The notes under the pieces are model-generated. The model was not told where the DNA came from. It worked only from the letters and a program-made list of their open reading frames with translations, and did not search any database. Shown piece after piece: positions 1 through 15,000 of a stretch of DNA of 64,000 bases (its first letter is position 1; each line of letters starts with the position of its first letter). Made by a program: the position numbers and the translations under genes. The DNA is taken from positions 1,504,001 to 1,568,000 of the forward strand of contig NC_091095.1 of NCBI RefSeq assembly GCF_024713975.1, in the 5' to 3' direction. Source of the DNA: Paralichthys olivaceus (lineage: Eukaryota; Chordata; Actinopteri; Pleuronectiformes; Paralichthyidae).

Positions 1-1
1 A

Positions 2-3000
2 AACAGAGAGACCACCTCTCCTGTTGTGACTGGTACACCTGAGGGGGCCCGCGCAGCACAGGCCAAGAGCTCCGTTATAACTCCTGCAAAGGAAAAGTCC
101 AATGGTAGGTTCGCACAAGATTTTCCTGAGATGATTGTTTCTTCATCACCAAATGTGGGTCAAGTAAACTGCATGTTCTTTGCTGTTTGTAGCGGTGAGA
201 GCTGCAACATTGATGCATCAGTCTGATGAGGCCACAGAGGTGAGACCCACCGCGGAGGAAAGACCCCTAACAGAGCAACAGCTGGGCCTCCGACAGGCAG
301 AGGAGCGCCTCTACAGAGACTACATCCACCGACTGCTCAAAGTAAATTACTTATCCATGTATACTAGGGCTGTCAAAATTACTCCAAAATGACGTTCGAA
401 TATTCGCTCTAAAAAAACACATAGGTTTGAACCATTCGAATATATGCGCAGTGCGCATTATGTCAATAACAGGAGGACAAACTAATACGAGACATAACTA
501 CTTGTATAGGTATTTTTATTTCAGTTTTAACATAAAACATACTTACACATTACAAAAAATGTAAATGAACTAACTGTAAAACTTAGACTGTAAAAAAAGG
601 CCGCTCTCGCTGTGTTTCGGCTACAAAACTCCGCGGAACTGATCCGAAACCAGCCCGAATTTGTATGAATAGTTCAACATACAAGAGTCTTTAAAAGATC
701 TTCAGACTTGCATCTCAGGGGAAATACGAGTGCAGACGTGGTTGTATTGACAGAATATTTTAACATCAGGTCATGCTTATTCAGGTGCATATTGTAAATC
801 CGTCCAACTTGCTGAGATGCCTGCACTCCTTCCTCCTCTTCCTCCTCTTCCTCAAACATGTCTCCTACTGACTCAGCCTTCAGCAGCTCAGCAGGAACAG
901 AATGGTGGATCCAAATCTTTTTCAGTGTAGTTTTCATCAATGAAAATCAGCCAGCGTCTGAAACGCTACTTTAAAAATCTTTTTTGTACTTTTGCAAGCT
1001 GAGAGTGCTGAAAAACAAACTACATTTCCCACAATGCATTTCATTTTTCTCACAAATTGTTCAGAGATTCTCAATGTATTTCCTCAGTCACATGTCCTGA
1101 AAACAAAGACACAAGATGTGCATATGTCTCATCCTGATCTAAAGAGAGAGGCGTACAAATGATCTTACAGGTATACACGAACATATGTTGCATCAGGTCT
1201 GAATAGGTTGAACGTTAGATTTCTCAGAGGGCAAAATAGCTGGAGAGATAATTAGCGGTTGTGAGGTGATTAGCTGTTGAATTGATTCATAAATTGAAAG
1301 AAAATGAATCTGAACCAGTTTTGATAAATTGTCAGTAGTCATTTATCAGGAGGTGGGGTTTATATGATGTTATTGTCTGGAAGACAAAATCTGCAAACTG
1401 CAGGAGAACATGTCAACTGATGGTTTTTGCCTCTCCCTCTTTTTTGACAGCAGTCCCCCGAGTACCCAAACTACCAATACTTATGCAAGCTCTGTTCTGT
1501 GCACATTGAGAACATTCAAGGAGCACACAAACACATCAAGGAGAAGAGACACAAGAAGAACATCATGGTATATCATTTATTACTTTGTGTTGTCCTTCCT
1601 CTCACTTATTAATGCTCTTAGGCAAGAAAAGGTTTAGGATTGAGTATTTTATATTTTCTGCTCAGGAAAAACAGGAGGAGAACGAGTTGCGGGCTCTTCC
1701 GCCGCCGTCCGCAGCCCAGCTCAGGGCTGTAGACGCGGCCGTCATAGAAACTGCAAGACAGCACGGGATCTCAGAGGAAGACTTTGAAGTTCGGAAGGCC
1801 GTGGTCATCAAGATGGAGGAGATCATAAAGAAGCATCTCTCAGGTTTTATGCTGTGATGTTGTTCAGCTTTGTCTGTGTAGTGTTAAAATGTGTTAAAGT
1901 GTCTTGACAAACGTTTGAATTTTCATTTTGTTTCTCTGAAATGAGACCTTCGTCATCCTCTGTCCGGTTATTCTTCAGAGCGCCAATCAATCGAGATAAA
2001 ATAATGAAAAACTAGATGAAAATGTAGGACTGAAAACAATTCTTACAAAGTAAATTAGTGGGTTAATAGAATGAATATTAAAAGAATTAATAGAATGAAT
2101 ACAATTCTGTTTAAATCCTGCGGCTCATGAGGTTAAAAAGTTTCCATGTACTCTGCTGCCCTCTTCAGGGTGACTGCTCCAGATACATTCACATATTAAT
2201 ATTCAGCTTTGTCGGTGCATGTTTCCTAAATATCTTGTCCTTTGTTTTGCAGCTTGTTGTCTCCGTCTCTATGGTTCATGTCTCACACGATTTGCCTTCA
2301 AGTCAAGTGACATCAATATCGATGTCACACACCCGCCCTCAGTGAGTCAGCTTCTGGTGTTTCACTAAACAAAGAAAGTATTTTCTGTAATAACACACAT
2401 CTGTCATTCTGCAGCTCATAATCTCTCCTTCTCTAATTACTTTTGTTTGTCCAGATGACACAACCTGAGGTCTTGATTCAGGTGCTGGAAATTCTCAAAA
2501 GCAGCCGTGAGTGTTTTTAAAGTTACCCTAAGATTCAGACTTGATACTTGTTATTAAGCTGCTTTAACCTGCTGCTCTGGTTGATCTAGAATTCATGGTG
2601 TTGCCTTGTCAGTGTGCGTGTGCAATAGATATTTGCAAGTTGCAAGAAATGTAGATGCAGCCGAACATTTTCAAGATGCATTGCTTGGAAATTCATAACC
2701 TACCTTGATCTTGAATACATTTTTAATCCTTTAGGAGCGTATCCATAATTATTGTCAGCGTTGTTGCAGTGAATTTGTGTTTGTGACACAAGTTTTTTTT
2801 TTCTCCTCTTCAGCTGAATTTTCTGAAGTTGAGTCAGATTTTCATGCCAAAGTTCCTGCTGTTTTCTGTCGGGACGCAAACAGGTGGGTGTTGGTTTAAA
2901 TGCACCAATGCAGGGTGTTTTTTTTATATTCCCTAATGTTTAAATAATTGTCATACATTCCAAGAAAGGGAGTTAACTGAAGTAATAGTTTGCAGTGTGT

Positions 3001-6000
3001 AGTAATTATATTCTAATTGTGATAATAATAATGTATAAGTGGACGAAGCAAGGCTAAAGACTAACCTGTACAGACCAACACTCCCAAGTCTGTTCCTCGC
3101 CAACTCCACATCTCTTACAAGCAAGACGATGAGAATCTGATGAGATCAGAATGAGAATTACGATACACACAGCTGTGTATAATGGTGTGGGTTCATTTAA
3201 CATTATGGTTTGTGTTTATATAAAGCTTTTCTAGTCTTGATGACACTCAAAGAGCTTTACAGCACAGTTTTCCATTCACCCATTCACACCCTTTCATACA
3301 GTGCATCTATTAGCAACACGTTTTTGTTCTATGAGGGGCAATGAGGTGTTCAGCATCTTGCCCAAGGACACTTCAGCATTCAGATGGGGAAGACTGGGGA
3401 TCAAATGTGTTCATATTTTATGTATTTTTTATTTTCTTTTTTCCCCCACTCCTTTCAAAAACAAATGCACATATCGGTTCACCAGTTTTTATTCTTGCTA
3501 ACAGACAAACAGACAACATAACTTTCTTGGCGAGTTAATATCAGGTTAATTTTTGGACAGAATGCTGTTCTGGGATCAGTTAGATGTAGCTTCCACTTCA
3601 GTATCATCTAATTGTTTTCTAGTGTCATCTTTATTAGGTCAAACACTGCTGGACTTAGTGACAATATTCTATGTTTTATTTGATTAAAAAAAAGAAAATG
3701 TCTCCAGTATTTCATTGCTGGCTTTCTTCACCTCTGTGCAGTGGCCTGATCTGTAAAGTGAGTGCAGGTAATGACATTGCTTGCCTCACCACCAATCACC
3801 TGGCAGCCCTGGTTAAACTGGAGCCCCGATTGGCCCCCCTGGTGCTGGCCTTCCGCTACTGGGCAAGGGTAAGGCAGCGAGCGACTGACACCTCAGTAGA
3901 AAAAGAAAGGATAAAGATATTGAAGTGGGGTTCCTTGTTTTTGTTGTTTAGTTCATTTTTCCTGCAGCAAATGCTCAAGGAGTTCTATAATACTGGACAC
4001 ATTGGATTTTAAAGGAGACATGTTTTGATAATATTCAGGGTCATAATATAATTTGGGTTGTTACTTGAAAATGTTTACATGTATTTCATGCTCATAAAAC
4101 AAATCACATTCCTCACACTGTCTGTGTTTTCTGTCGGGGAGGAGCTTCCTTTGTCACAGACGGATTTCTTCACCTTGCAGAACGTTTACATTCACAATAC
4201 ACACAGCAACACTGAAAACGTAACTTTTGTGTAATGGTCTTAATGTTAACACTATATTTTATAATTGGACCAATTCATTTGTATTTATCTCTGCAGCTGT
4301 GTCACATCGACTGCCAGTCTGAAGGTGGCATTCCCTCGTACTCCTTCGCCCTCATGGTTATCTTCTTCCTGCAGCAGAGGAAAGAGCCCATCCTCCCCGT
4401 CTACCTGGGCCGCTGGGTAGGTGAAGTGTTGCATTCTTCAGGACTTGAGTCTTTTTCACTGTCGCTGAAGTGTCACTCTGTTTCCACCCTCCTCGGCCGA
4501 TAGCTTTTATTTGTCTTTCTCTTTATTATTCTTATACAGTAGCTGAAAGTAGAAAGGTAACAGGAAATGAGGAGGGAGTAAGATGGAGAATGACACTTAA
4601 CAGAGGTCAACACCTCATTCCCAAGGAGATTCAGTGCTTCTCCCTTTTTAATTATTTTTCTAAACACATGAATGAATGAATGAATAGTAGAGACCAAAAG
4701 AATGAGATTGTGAACACAAGCAGTGGATATGAGACAGAGTTCAGGGTAGAACCGCTGCTCTGTTTGGTTGAAAAGGGCCTGTTAAGATTGGCTCAGGCAT
4801 CTCATCGGGATGCCGGTACGCCCAACTGGTTGGAGACGCAGGGGAACACACCCAGATCTCCCTGGAGGGACAACATATCCCACCAGGCCGGGGAACCCCT
4901 CAGCATTTGTCACATTTAGTTGCTCAAAGACAGAGATCGTCACATTCAGATTTAAATGGAGGAAAAAGTTTCAGAAAAGTACTAACTGCAAATACTGGCT
5001 GCATACTTGAATTATTTTTACATAACATTTCCAATGACAACTGTGTTGTGTAGATAAAATACACAGATTTGTAACTTAACTTAACTTAGCATTGAAATTC
5101 AAAACATTTCTCAGAAAATATAATTGGTAGTCTAAATGTCACAGCCTGGTGTAATGAAGACCCCCCCCCACCCAGTCCTGTCTGCATCTTGTTTCTGTTG
5201 AGGCTGCTAAAAATCATTCATTTCTTGAAGGCGTAAAATTCATATTGATAGTTATATGAAGACAAGAAATGACCCGCTTTATTAGGATTGCATTTATCAT
5301 TCCTGTTCTTAAATGATGTAGCAGTTGTTTTCAGCGCAGAGCAGGAAGAACGCCTCTGTAATGTTTATTTAAGTGTAGGTGAGATTTTCTTTCCTCCAGA
5401 TTTTATCTTCAAGACGAGTGTTGTTTTTTGACGACTCAGGCTTTTAGTGCCACCAGTCGCTATCAGAGATTATGACAAATGTCAAGCAACAGGTTGTTGA
5501 AGAGTGATTCAAAATCAATAGCCTTCGGAGGCCAGAATGTTTTTGTGCGGTAAGTGTCATGACTGTACCTGGGCAGTGTCACAGCTGCCTGTTGGACTGG
5601 TTAAACCAGACGTGTGATACCAAATCGGATGATTCAAACATGAATCAGTAGCTGCGCTGCAAGGAATCTGCAGCAAATAGACCATATAGTGGAGCAAATT
5701 CAGGATATGACATTTCTAGATCTAATTAACTGCTCAAACTACTCTCTGGAACGACTCTGATAGATACACAGGGTTTGACTGCTAAGTGTTGCTGCTCCAT
5801 AGTTTCACAGTTGGTAGAAGACAAACTCCTTTAATTCTGTACAAGAATCTGAGTTTGATTTTCAATGTGAGAGCTGAATGTTGAGTATTGATGTAGAACA
5901 AATCAGTATAATAACAGTTGTCTTATTTATAATTGGCAGCAGAGGCACCATTAGTCTGGTATGCGTGAGTCTAAATTCGAGCAGGAGGAGCAGGTTCATC

Positions 6001-9000
6001 CCGTCTGTTGAGTCTTCTGAAGGAGCTACCTGCACGAGCGATTCAGAATCTGCTGTGTGATTATACTGATTTGAATCATGATCACAAGTTCTCTTGTTAA
6101 TGATCAGGAGCTTAGGTTACATATTTGTCATTTGTTTATTTCTATATGCCTTTTTAGGAAAGTCAAGGAAAATGAGTTGTTGTTGGATGATGTTCAACTC
6201 TGGAGTTAGTAAAAACTGCTGCTTTGGATTTTCAACAACTTCTTAATTTAGTGACAGGGAATTAGAACTCACATTGTGAGGGAAATATTCTGGGCATTTT
6301 GTAGATTTACTAGCTTTGGAAGCCTTTTAACATTTTACCATAAAAACGTTTCTGTCCTGACAAAAGTGGCTCTTTAAAAACAGTCGTCATGTTTTTGAGT
6401 TTTTGAACTCTTCCACTCTGGTCGCTTTAATTTCTTTTGCTTTTTCAGATCGAAGGTTTCGATGTGAAACATGTGGATGAGTATCATCTAACTGGAATTG
6501 CGCTGGACATGTTCGTGCGATGGGAGCACAGACCTCCCAGCTCCACAGAGGGACGAGGGGAGAACAGAAACGAGGCCAGAGGAGAAAGTCGATCCAAACT
6601 GGAACAGAACAAACTTGATGATTCTCATTTTTCAGAGGGTTTGGTGAGTCACAATACAGAACACATTACAATTAGCACAAGGCCAGGTTAAATTACCTTT
6701 GATTTAGAATCCTCATCTTACTTTTATGAAGGGCTGTATTGATTATTCTTCTCAGTCTGTTTTTAACTAACCCTCTGTTACTATCCCTCATAGACTCGCT
6801 TAACCTTAGACCTGGGTAAAGGTGTGACGTTGGGCCAGCTGTGGTTGGAACTCTTGCGTTTCTACACACTGGAGTTTGCACTTGAAGAATACATCATCAG
6901 CATCCGCTTAAAGGTACTCCTCTCTAGAGAAGTCAAGAACTGGCCTCGCCGCAGGCTTGCCATTGAAGGTAGGAGACCTCTCTGTTGAAAATGTTATTCA
7001 TAAAAGCTCAAAGAAAAAAATTTAATTCACTCTGTGTCTTTATCCTTTTTGTTTTTAGATCCGTTTGCCTTGAAGAGGAATGTTGCACGAAGCTTGAACA
7101 GCCAAATGGTTTTCGAGTACATCCAGGAGCGCTTCCGCTCCGCTTACAAATACTTTGCGTGCCCTCAGAGACGGGGTCACCGGGGCCGTCAGAGAAGCAA
7201 AGGAGTCGGCAGGCAAGGTGCAAAACTGGAAGGGGTCGAGAGGAAAGAGGGTGCATCTGTGCAGAAGGAGGAAGACGACGAGAAAGGTGAAAAATGCCAG
7301 AGGGGGCAGCAGAGGCTGAAGGACGACGAGGAGCATGACAGCAACGATGAAGATGGTTCAGATTTGTCCAAAAGGAAGGACGAGAGGACTTTAGACGCCA
7401 GCCTCATGGACATGATGCTCAACGAGGGGAACAAACCCTCACTCTCCCCCAATGGCCTGCTGGACAGTGACAAGGAGGGGGAGGAGGAAGAGGAAGAGGA
7501 AAACGATGATTCAGAGAAGGAGGAGAATGTTTCAATGGAGGATCTGCACTATGTCTTTGATAAGATGATTTTCACTGGTGGAAAGGTAATAATTTCAAAC
7601 ACTTAACACTTTACATATGTAATATATGTTGCAGTCAAACTGTTTTGAAATGTCTGCCTGTCCTATGCTAATGCTGGTGGCTGCTTTTCTTTCTGAGACC
7701 GGCTGCACATCTGTTTCCGGTGAAGTTGACTCAGTACGCAGAACCTCAAACTGGAGAACCAGTTGTTGTTGCTGTGAACATGCTTTGTGCTCAACGTTAA
7801 GAAATGTTATTTTCAAACTGTGCAACTTGTGACGTTTTATTTCATTGAGTTATTCTCAATAGTGTTGAGTTCTTGTCTAAAGTGTCATTTTATATCCAAA
7901 CTTTCTCCTTCCAGCCTCCTACTGTTGTTTGCAGCATCTGCAAACGAGATGGTCACTTGAAGGATGATTGTCCCGAAGACTTTAAGAAGATTGAGCTGAA
8001 ACTTTTGCCTCCCATGAACGAGCTCTTCAGAGAAATTCTCGACGGGCTCTGTAAACTGTGCTACTGTACGTAGGCAACAGGGCAGTTCTGACTCTTCTCT
8101 CACATTATGTTGTCTTTAGGAAAACGCTGGGTAAAACATACATATTCACTGTCTACTTTGGAGCATCACTGGTAATGAGCAGTGGGCATGAAAAGCAGAA
8201 AAAAAGCAGATTTTATCTATGAAATTTGATCAGTATTATTTTCTAGAATAAACATCATCTTCAACGTCTTGTTTTTTAAAATCCCCCAAATCTTCAGTTC
8301 ACTTCAATTAAGATGAAGAAAGAGCAACGTTACATTTTCTAAACGTAGACTCATTAAATGTTAAATGCGCCCAAATAGCTGCGGATACACTTTATTTAGT
8401 TTGACTGAATTCATTGGCTCTGTGTGTCCTGCTCTGCTGTTGTAGATGAATTGTCACCAACACCTGTAGAGCAGCAGAAGAGGGAGCAGATCCTCGTAGG
8501 CCTGGAGAGGTTTATAAGGAAGGAGTACAACGGTGAGCACCCAGGTTAAAATACAGCCCGACATATTCCAGAATGTTTGTCTCTGAAGAGAGAACCAGTT
8601 CTTACTGATGTGTGTGAGCCGGACGCTACATATTTTACTTTTGCTGTTTTCTCCCTTTTTGCAGTGTTAATTTGCTTTTGTTGTTTACTTTTGATGCTTC
8701 CTCAGTACACTTCAAGTTAAAAGCTTTCCAGCTGTTAACAAGATATAATGATTTCCACGTAGTGTGAAGCATGTGCAGGGGTTTAGGCTTCACAACATTA
8801 GAGTATGGAAAAGCGTTAATAATAGTGTTAATAATAGAAAATCGAAATCGCTTCCTGTATCTGAACCCGCAGATAAAGCTCAGCTCTGCCTGTTCGGTTC
8901 CTCCAAAAATGGTTTTGGTTTCCGCGACAGTGACCTCGACATCTGCATGACGCTGGAGGGTCATGAAACTGCAGAGGTAGAGAAAAACTAAACACACATC

Positions 9001-12000
9001 AGCTCCGACATCTGACTCAACTCAGTGTTTCCTCAGTGTATCAGAGATGTGACTCTTTCTGACACTTCTGTCTCAACAGAAGCTGAACTGCAAAGAGATC
9101 ATTGAAGGCCTTGCAAAGGTGCTAAAGAAGCATACAGGTGAATTGACCGTTTACAAATCTCTCTACCCCTTCATGAAAATGTGATGCATGTCAAGGACCG
9201 AACCTGATAGACTGTGATCTCCTAAGCTGCCTTCAGACATGCACTGAACTCTGCAGATCCTCCGTATTATCTCCGGAGGAGGTGCATATGTAAACGCAAA
9301 AGTCAGAGTGAGAGGCTCCGCCTGGCCTCTGAGCATAATGTCGTAACACATAGAAAGTCAGGACAATCTGATTTGAGACCACAGCACTTCTAACACACAG
9401 AAAACAAACCTCTCCTGGTGATTACACGAAGAAGAAGACACAGGCGAAGATGTCTCGAGAGTTTGTGGCGAGCTAATGGCAGCGTCAGGGTGACGTAAAC
9501 ATGATCACGTGATCTCTGCAGCAGAGTTAATATGTCACTTCCTGTCTCTGTCTGCTTCACCCTGCTGCGCCACCTCTCACCTGAATAATGCAGAGGATTT
9601 GTAGCTGTTGTGAACAAGTCTGTGCAGAAAACCTCCTGCTATGTTGTGCATGTGTGAAAGGCAAACTTCGGATAAAGTCCGTACCCGATTCCCGGGACTT
9701 TACCTTCAGCTCATGTCTGAAAACGGCTCTATTTTTTCCATCGTCACAGGTTTGAGGAACATCTTGCCTATTACAACAGCTAAAGTGCCTATTGTGAAGT
9801 TTGAGCACAGACAGAGTGGTTTGGAGGGAGATATTAGCCTTTATAACACTCTGGTGAGTGAACAAGGTTTTCATACCAGAATGTTACGCGTTAACTGTTG
9901 AGTGCTGTGAATAAATGTGGATGTATCACCTCTGTAGGCTCAACACAACACCAGAATGCTGGCTACGTATGCAGCCCTGGATCCACGCGTGCAGTTCCTT
10001 GGATACACAATGAAGGTTTTTGCGAAGGTATGTCAGAGAGGACTAACTGATGTAGCAACTCTAAGCACTTCCTGCCTGACAAGAACTGCGGAGGCTAAAT
10101 CCACACCACTCTGTGTTTTTGACCGCCTGAGTTGGAGATGTTTGGAAACGCTGCTGCTCCTGTTTTGGTTGGAAAACTCTGGGGGTTCGTTATATTTGGG
10201 CCAAATGGAGACTTTTGGAAATTCCACTTAGCAGAGTGCGTAACTTTACTAAGGCCAGACAGTCCTTTATTTAAATTTACTAGATCCAGATTTTTCATCA
10301 AGATCCATCATTTGTTTTACTCAAAAGTTTAAATCTGAACCTGAATTTAATGGGTTCTTACTTGCATCATGTCTCACTCATCCACAAAATCTCCTGCTGA
10401 TAAAAAAACAAACAAACACGACCTCCTGAATGGAGACGCATGTTCATGTGTCTTTGGGTTTATGGGTTTTTCTGAAATGGGGCTAAAACACTTGTGTGGA
10501 CAGAGATCATTTTAGTTTTAAATCAGTATTTTAAAGACAACACATTCGTATGGTTGCAGCCTTACTGCTGCGGGAGAGAGCACAGCTAAAGTGGAAGCAT
10601 AGTAAAAAACTATATTAGGTTTTTTGGAGGTTTCTCTTGGTGCCCCCTATGATCAGTGTGACTGGTCTTTTGGGGATGTCCTGTGATTTCTCGTAGCACT
10701 GAAAGGAACCACAGTGTAACTGTCTCTAACCTGCCTCTGTGTTCACAGCGCTGTGACATAGGAGATGCATCCAGGGGAAGTTTATCATCTTATGCCTACA
10801 TCCTGATGGTGCTCTACTTCCTCCAGCAGAGGCAGCCACCAGTCATTCCTGTCCTGCAGGAGGTATCGGTCACTGATCGATCGCCGCGGCATCAGAAATA
10901 ATCTGTACCTGTATGAAGTCTTTCAGTTTTCATTAATCTGTTGGATGTTATTTTTTAGATCTTTGACGGGCAGACTGTTCCTCAGCGGATGGTCGATGGC
11001 TGGAACGCTTTCTTTTTTGACAACCTTGAGGATCTGGTGAGTTTAATAAAAATGACTTCATGACTCAAATGTACACACGACTCGGTCGTTTAACTTGCGG
11101 CAGTGTTGAACTATTTCATATGATTGAACATTGTCGTGTATCTTCTCACCTCCTGTCGCTCTGTTCCTGTTGAAGTTTGTAGCCGGCGTGTTTTTCTTCT
11201 GTCCACACAGCGTCGGCGTCTCTCTGTGCTGCAGCCTAACACGGAGTCGGTCGGGGAGCTGTGGTTGGGCCTCCTGCGCTTCTATACGGAAGAGTTTGAC
11301 TTCAAAGAACACGTCATCAGCATCCGCCAAAGAAAACGTCTCACAACGTTTGAGAAACAGTGGACCAGCAAGTGCATCGCTATTGAAGGTGCTGACGCGG
11401 ATCAGCTGATTGTTTTGTCTTAACCTGCTTCACTCTCTTCTTTCCTTCATATTCATTTGTTCCTCTCCACAGATCCCTTTGATTTGAATCATAATCTTGG
11501 TGCTGGAGTTTCTCGCAAAAGTAAGTTCTATCATGACAACAAGTAGATAGATATTCCCAACTCTCATGTGCAACAGGTACACAGAAAGTTTTTAATGGAC
11601 AGTAAAAACTTTGAATTTTGTTATAAAACACTTTAAAACTCCCCTTGTCCCTCACGCTGACTCTTTTTCCTTCCTGCAGTGACAAACTTCATCATGAAGG
11701 CTTTTATAAATGGCAGGAAGTTGTTTGGAACTCCTTTCTATCCCATCCCCGGCACTGAAGTGGTACGTCTTTCAAAAAAATATGCTGAAATGTTATAATT
11801 GAATTCTGTCTCCTTCTGTCTTGAGGAAACGGATCCTGATCCCTGATGTTTAAACATCTCTCTCTCTCTCTCTCTCTCGTTCTGCTGCAGGACTATTTCT
11901 TTGACTCCAAGGTGCTGACAGATGGCGAGTTGGCGCCCAATGACAGATGCTGCAGGATCTGCGGGAAGATTGGACATTACATGAAAGACTGTCCAAAGAG

Positions 12001-15000
12001 ACGCAGGTTGTCCATCCTTCATTCAGGGATATTTTTCTCTCGACACAGGAGAATTCCAAGAAAACACTAGAAGAAAATAATGAGAAGTAATAAATATGTT
12101 ATAAATTGATGTAGATGCTATTTTGTGCGTTCTCACACTGAAACGTTTTTATGAAATTAATTTTTTCATGGATTTGGAGAATCATTCCACCTGTAATTAC
12201 CTCTCATAGTTGATTTCCACTTCCTTTTAATTATTTCCAAGCTTTTAGATTTAGGTATGATACTATGGGTCGTTTTGATTCAGTTCATAAAGTAATTACA
12301 AACTTATCTGATCTTTATTTCAACATTGTCAACATGACACATCAAAAAATAGACACAGGGAAATTCAAACGAGGCCAATAAATAATACAAAGGAATGACA
12401 CAGAAAGAGAAATCAGTATTTGAACCGATACGATTGTCAAATTACACAGAAGGTTTGCTACCTGGAGAAATGCTTCTACTCAGATTTATCATATCCCTCC
12501 GTTCTTAATGTGCCCTCACCGTTTTTTTTCATTTCCAGGATGAAGAAGAAGGAAAACGACAAAGACGAGGACAGTAGAGAGGAGGAGCGTGAGTCGAAGG
12601 ACAGGCGCTGTTTCCAGTGTGGGGACATGGGTCACGTACGGAGGGACTGTCCCGAGTACCGCCACCTTAAACAGAGGGCAGCCGGAGCTCCAGGTACCCA
12701 CAGACCCACAGACGCTTACTTCACAAGTGAAAACAACCTCACCCGTCAATTCACACATTTTACAACATCAGTATTATAATAAAAGTGCTTGCTCTTCACA
12801 GTTCCTCACATGGTAAGAACGATGGTGAGCTCTCAGTCCATCCCCATCCCTCAGGCAGCTGCAGACTGTCCTGGAAGAACCAGACAACCCTCCGAGTGTG
12901 TGAGTACAGCAGACAAGACGTTACAGAGAATTATTAAAATACCTTCTCCTGTAAACTTCTGTGTCCAAATACAGTGAACGTCCTGTAAACTGAGTGAAAC
13001 ATTACTCTGACATTTCATAGTCACTTCATTATCTCTGCCAAGGAGGTTATGTTTTAAAGTGTTCATTGAGAATGTGAGTGTAAGCGATGGATAGAGAGCA
13101 GAAAGTTTTTGGTGTCATCAGTTAAGACTTTTCTGCAAATGCAGCCACTGAAACACTAAAATAAAAATTTGTTATAATCATAAGTTTGTTTTCTGAACAA
13201 TATCCAGAAATGTGGACAAATTAAATTTGTCAAACAGCAAAATGTTCATAACATTAATTTAACTTTAATTGTTTTCCCATTCGATTGACTGAATATGAAA
13301 GATTTCATTTTGTTGGCGTTCTAACTTTTTTCTTCTTCTTTCTTCTTGACAGTCGGACACTCGGCAGACTCCGCCCTACTCCCCACAGCCTCAGAGTGCC
13401 TCCCAGTCCTCCAGCTCCCCTCAGCCCTCCCACAGTAAGACCAGTTCTGCTGGTCCCCCGAAACAGCCAGCCCACCCCCAGGTCCCCCTGTCCCTCTTTA
13501 GCTTCCCCAACTCTCTTCCAGGCCAGTACCACCCAGGGGCGCTCACAGCACTGGGTCTTCTGCCCTCTCACCAACACCAGTCCCAGGGGCAGTCTCATCA
13601 CCCGGTCCACATCCCCTCCACCTCCTGGCCCATCCATGGACCGGTCCTCACCACGTCCTCCAACCCCGTTCCCTCCCCACCCGGCCTGAAATTTGCTCTG
13701 CGCTCTGCGTCGGGGAAGGGGAGTCCCACAGGCTCAGGGGTCAGTCCCAATCCCATGAACCTGAACGACCCCAGCATCATCTTCGCTCAGCCGGCGGGGA
13801 GACAGCTGGGCATCGGTGGGCCAGGACGGGAAGGACACTGGCACAACCACATGGCACAACCTGGGTCACTAATGGGAAATGGCACTGTTGTCAAGACAGG
13901 TACTCACGGGTGAACTGTGGCTGCACCGTGTGTGGGATTCTGTTTCTCGTGTCTTGAAAGAGCAACTTAACACTAATTCCACTCCTCTGAGTTTTACTGT
14001 CATTCTATTGAACCTTCCATCGTTTTTATTTCACCATTTTATTTTTAAATTTAGACATTTATCATTTTTAGAACTGGACAAACTTAACATGTCACATAGT
14101 TTTATAAAAATGCACATTGTTAATTTAGATTAGTACATTTACACAACAAATGAAGACCTGAGAGAAATAAAACGAATTAGATCTGTTAATATTAGTCATG
14201 ACATATTTTAACAGCTACAGTAGGAAGTCGTGTGTAGCTCATAAACTAAAAGTGACCCAATCCTAAAATACAGCATGTTGTCGGGTTTGGCTCCAATGAA
14301 TTTGTGGAAGATGAGTGGATTTTTTACTTTTAGACTTTTATGAGCTGATGTGGCAAAGCACATTTCTGGGCCGTATTAATTTAGGTGTTGAAGTGGGAGA
14401 GAGTGGGGAAGACGTGCAGTGAAGGGCCGAGTCGAAACTGAACCTGCAGCCGCTGCAGGAAGATTAAAGCCTCCACAGCTTGTTCAAATGGGTCCTGATG
14501 ATGAAGTACGACTCCAGCCTGATTTTTCCTACATGGGACTTTTCATTTGCACAATGAAACAAAACTGAATTCAGGTGTTGAGTTGCTTTTTAAAATACTT
14601 CCTCTCATTTCACACGGGTGAGGATTTGATGTTGAGGTTCTGTGTTTTGGCTCATAACTTTAAAGGGGAAGGAAAAAGGTGTTTGTTTCTCTAATTTATT
14701 GAACTTTGTGTATTTTTCATCTTGTCTCTACAGAGTCAGGCCCCCCGTTTGTGGGTGTGAGTCAAGGCTCTCGTGTGTGGGAGCATAATAAAACACCCCA
14801 GTACGCCCTGGCTCCATCGTGGCCCTACAGGATGCCCCAGAACTTCATCCAGCAGGGCAACGGAGGCTTCCAGCCTGGAAAACCCTTCATGGCCCAAGGT
14901 CAGACATGTTTTTACATGTGTTCATGCCGAAGACACCTAGTGGCCGGAGGCGTTATGGTTTCAAGTTCTTCTTGTTGTGAACATAGTATCTCAAGAACTT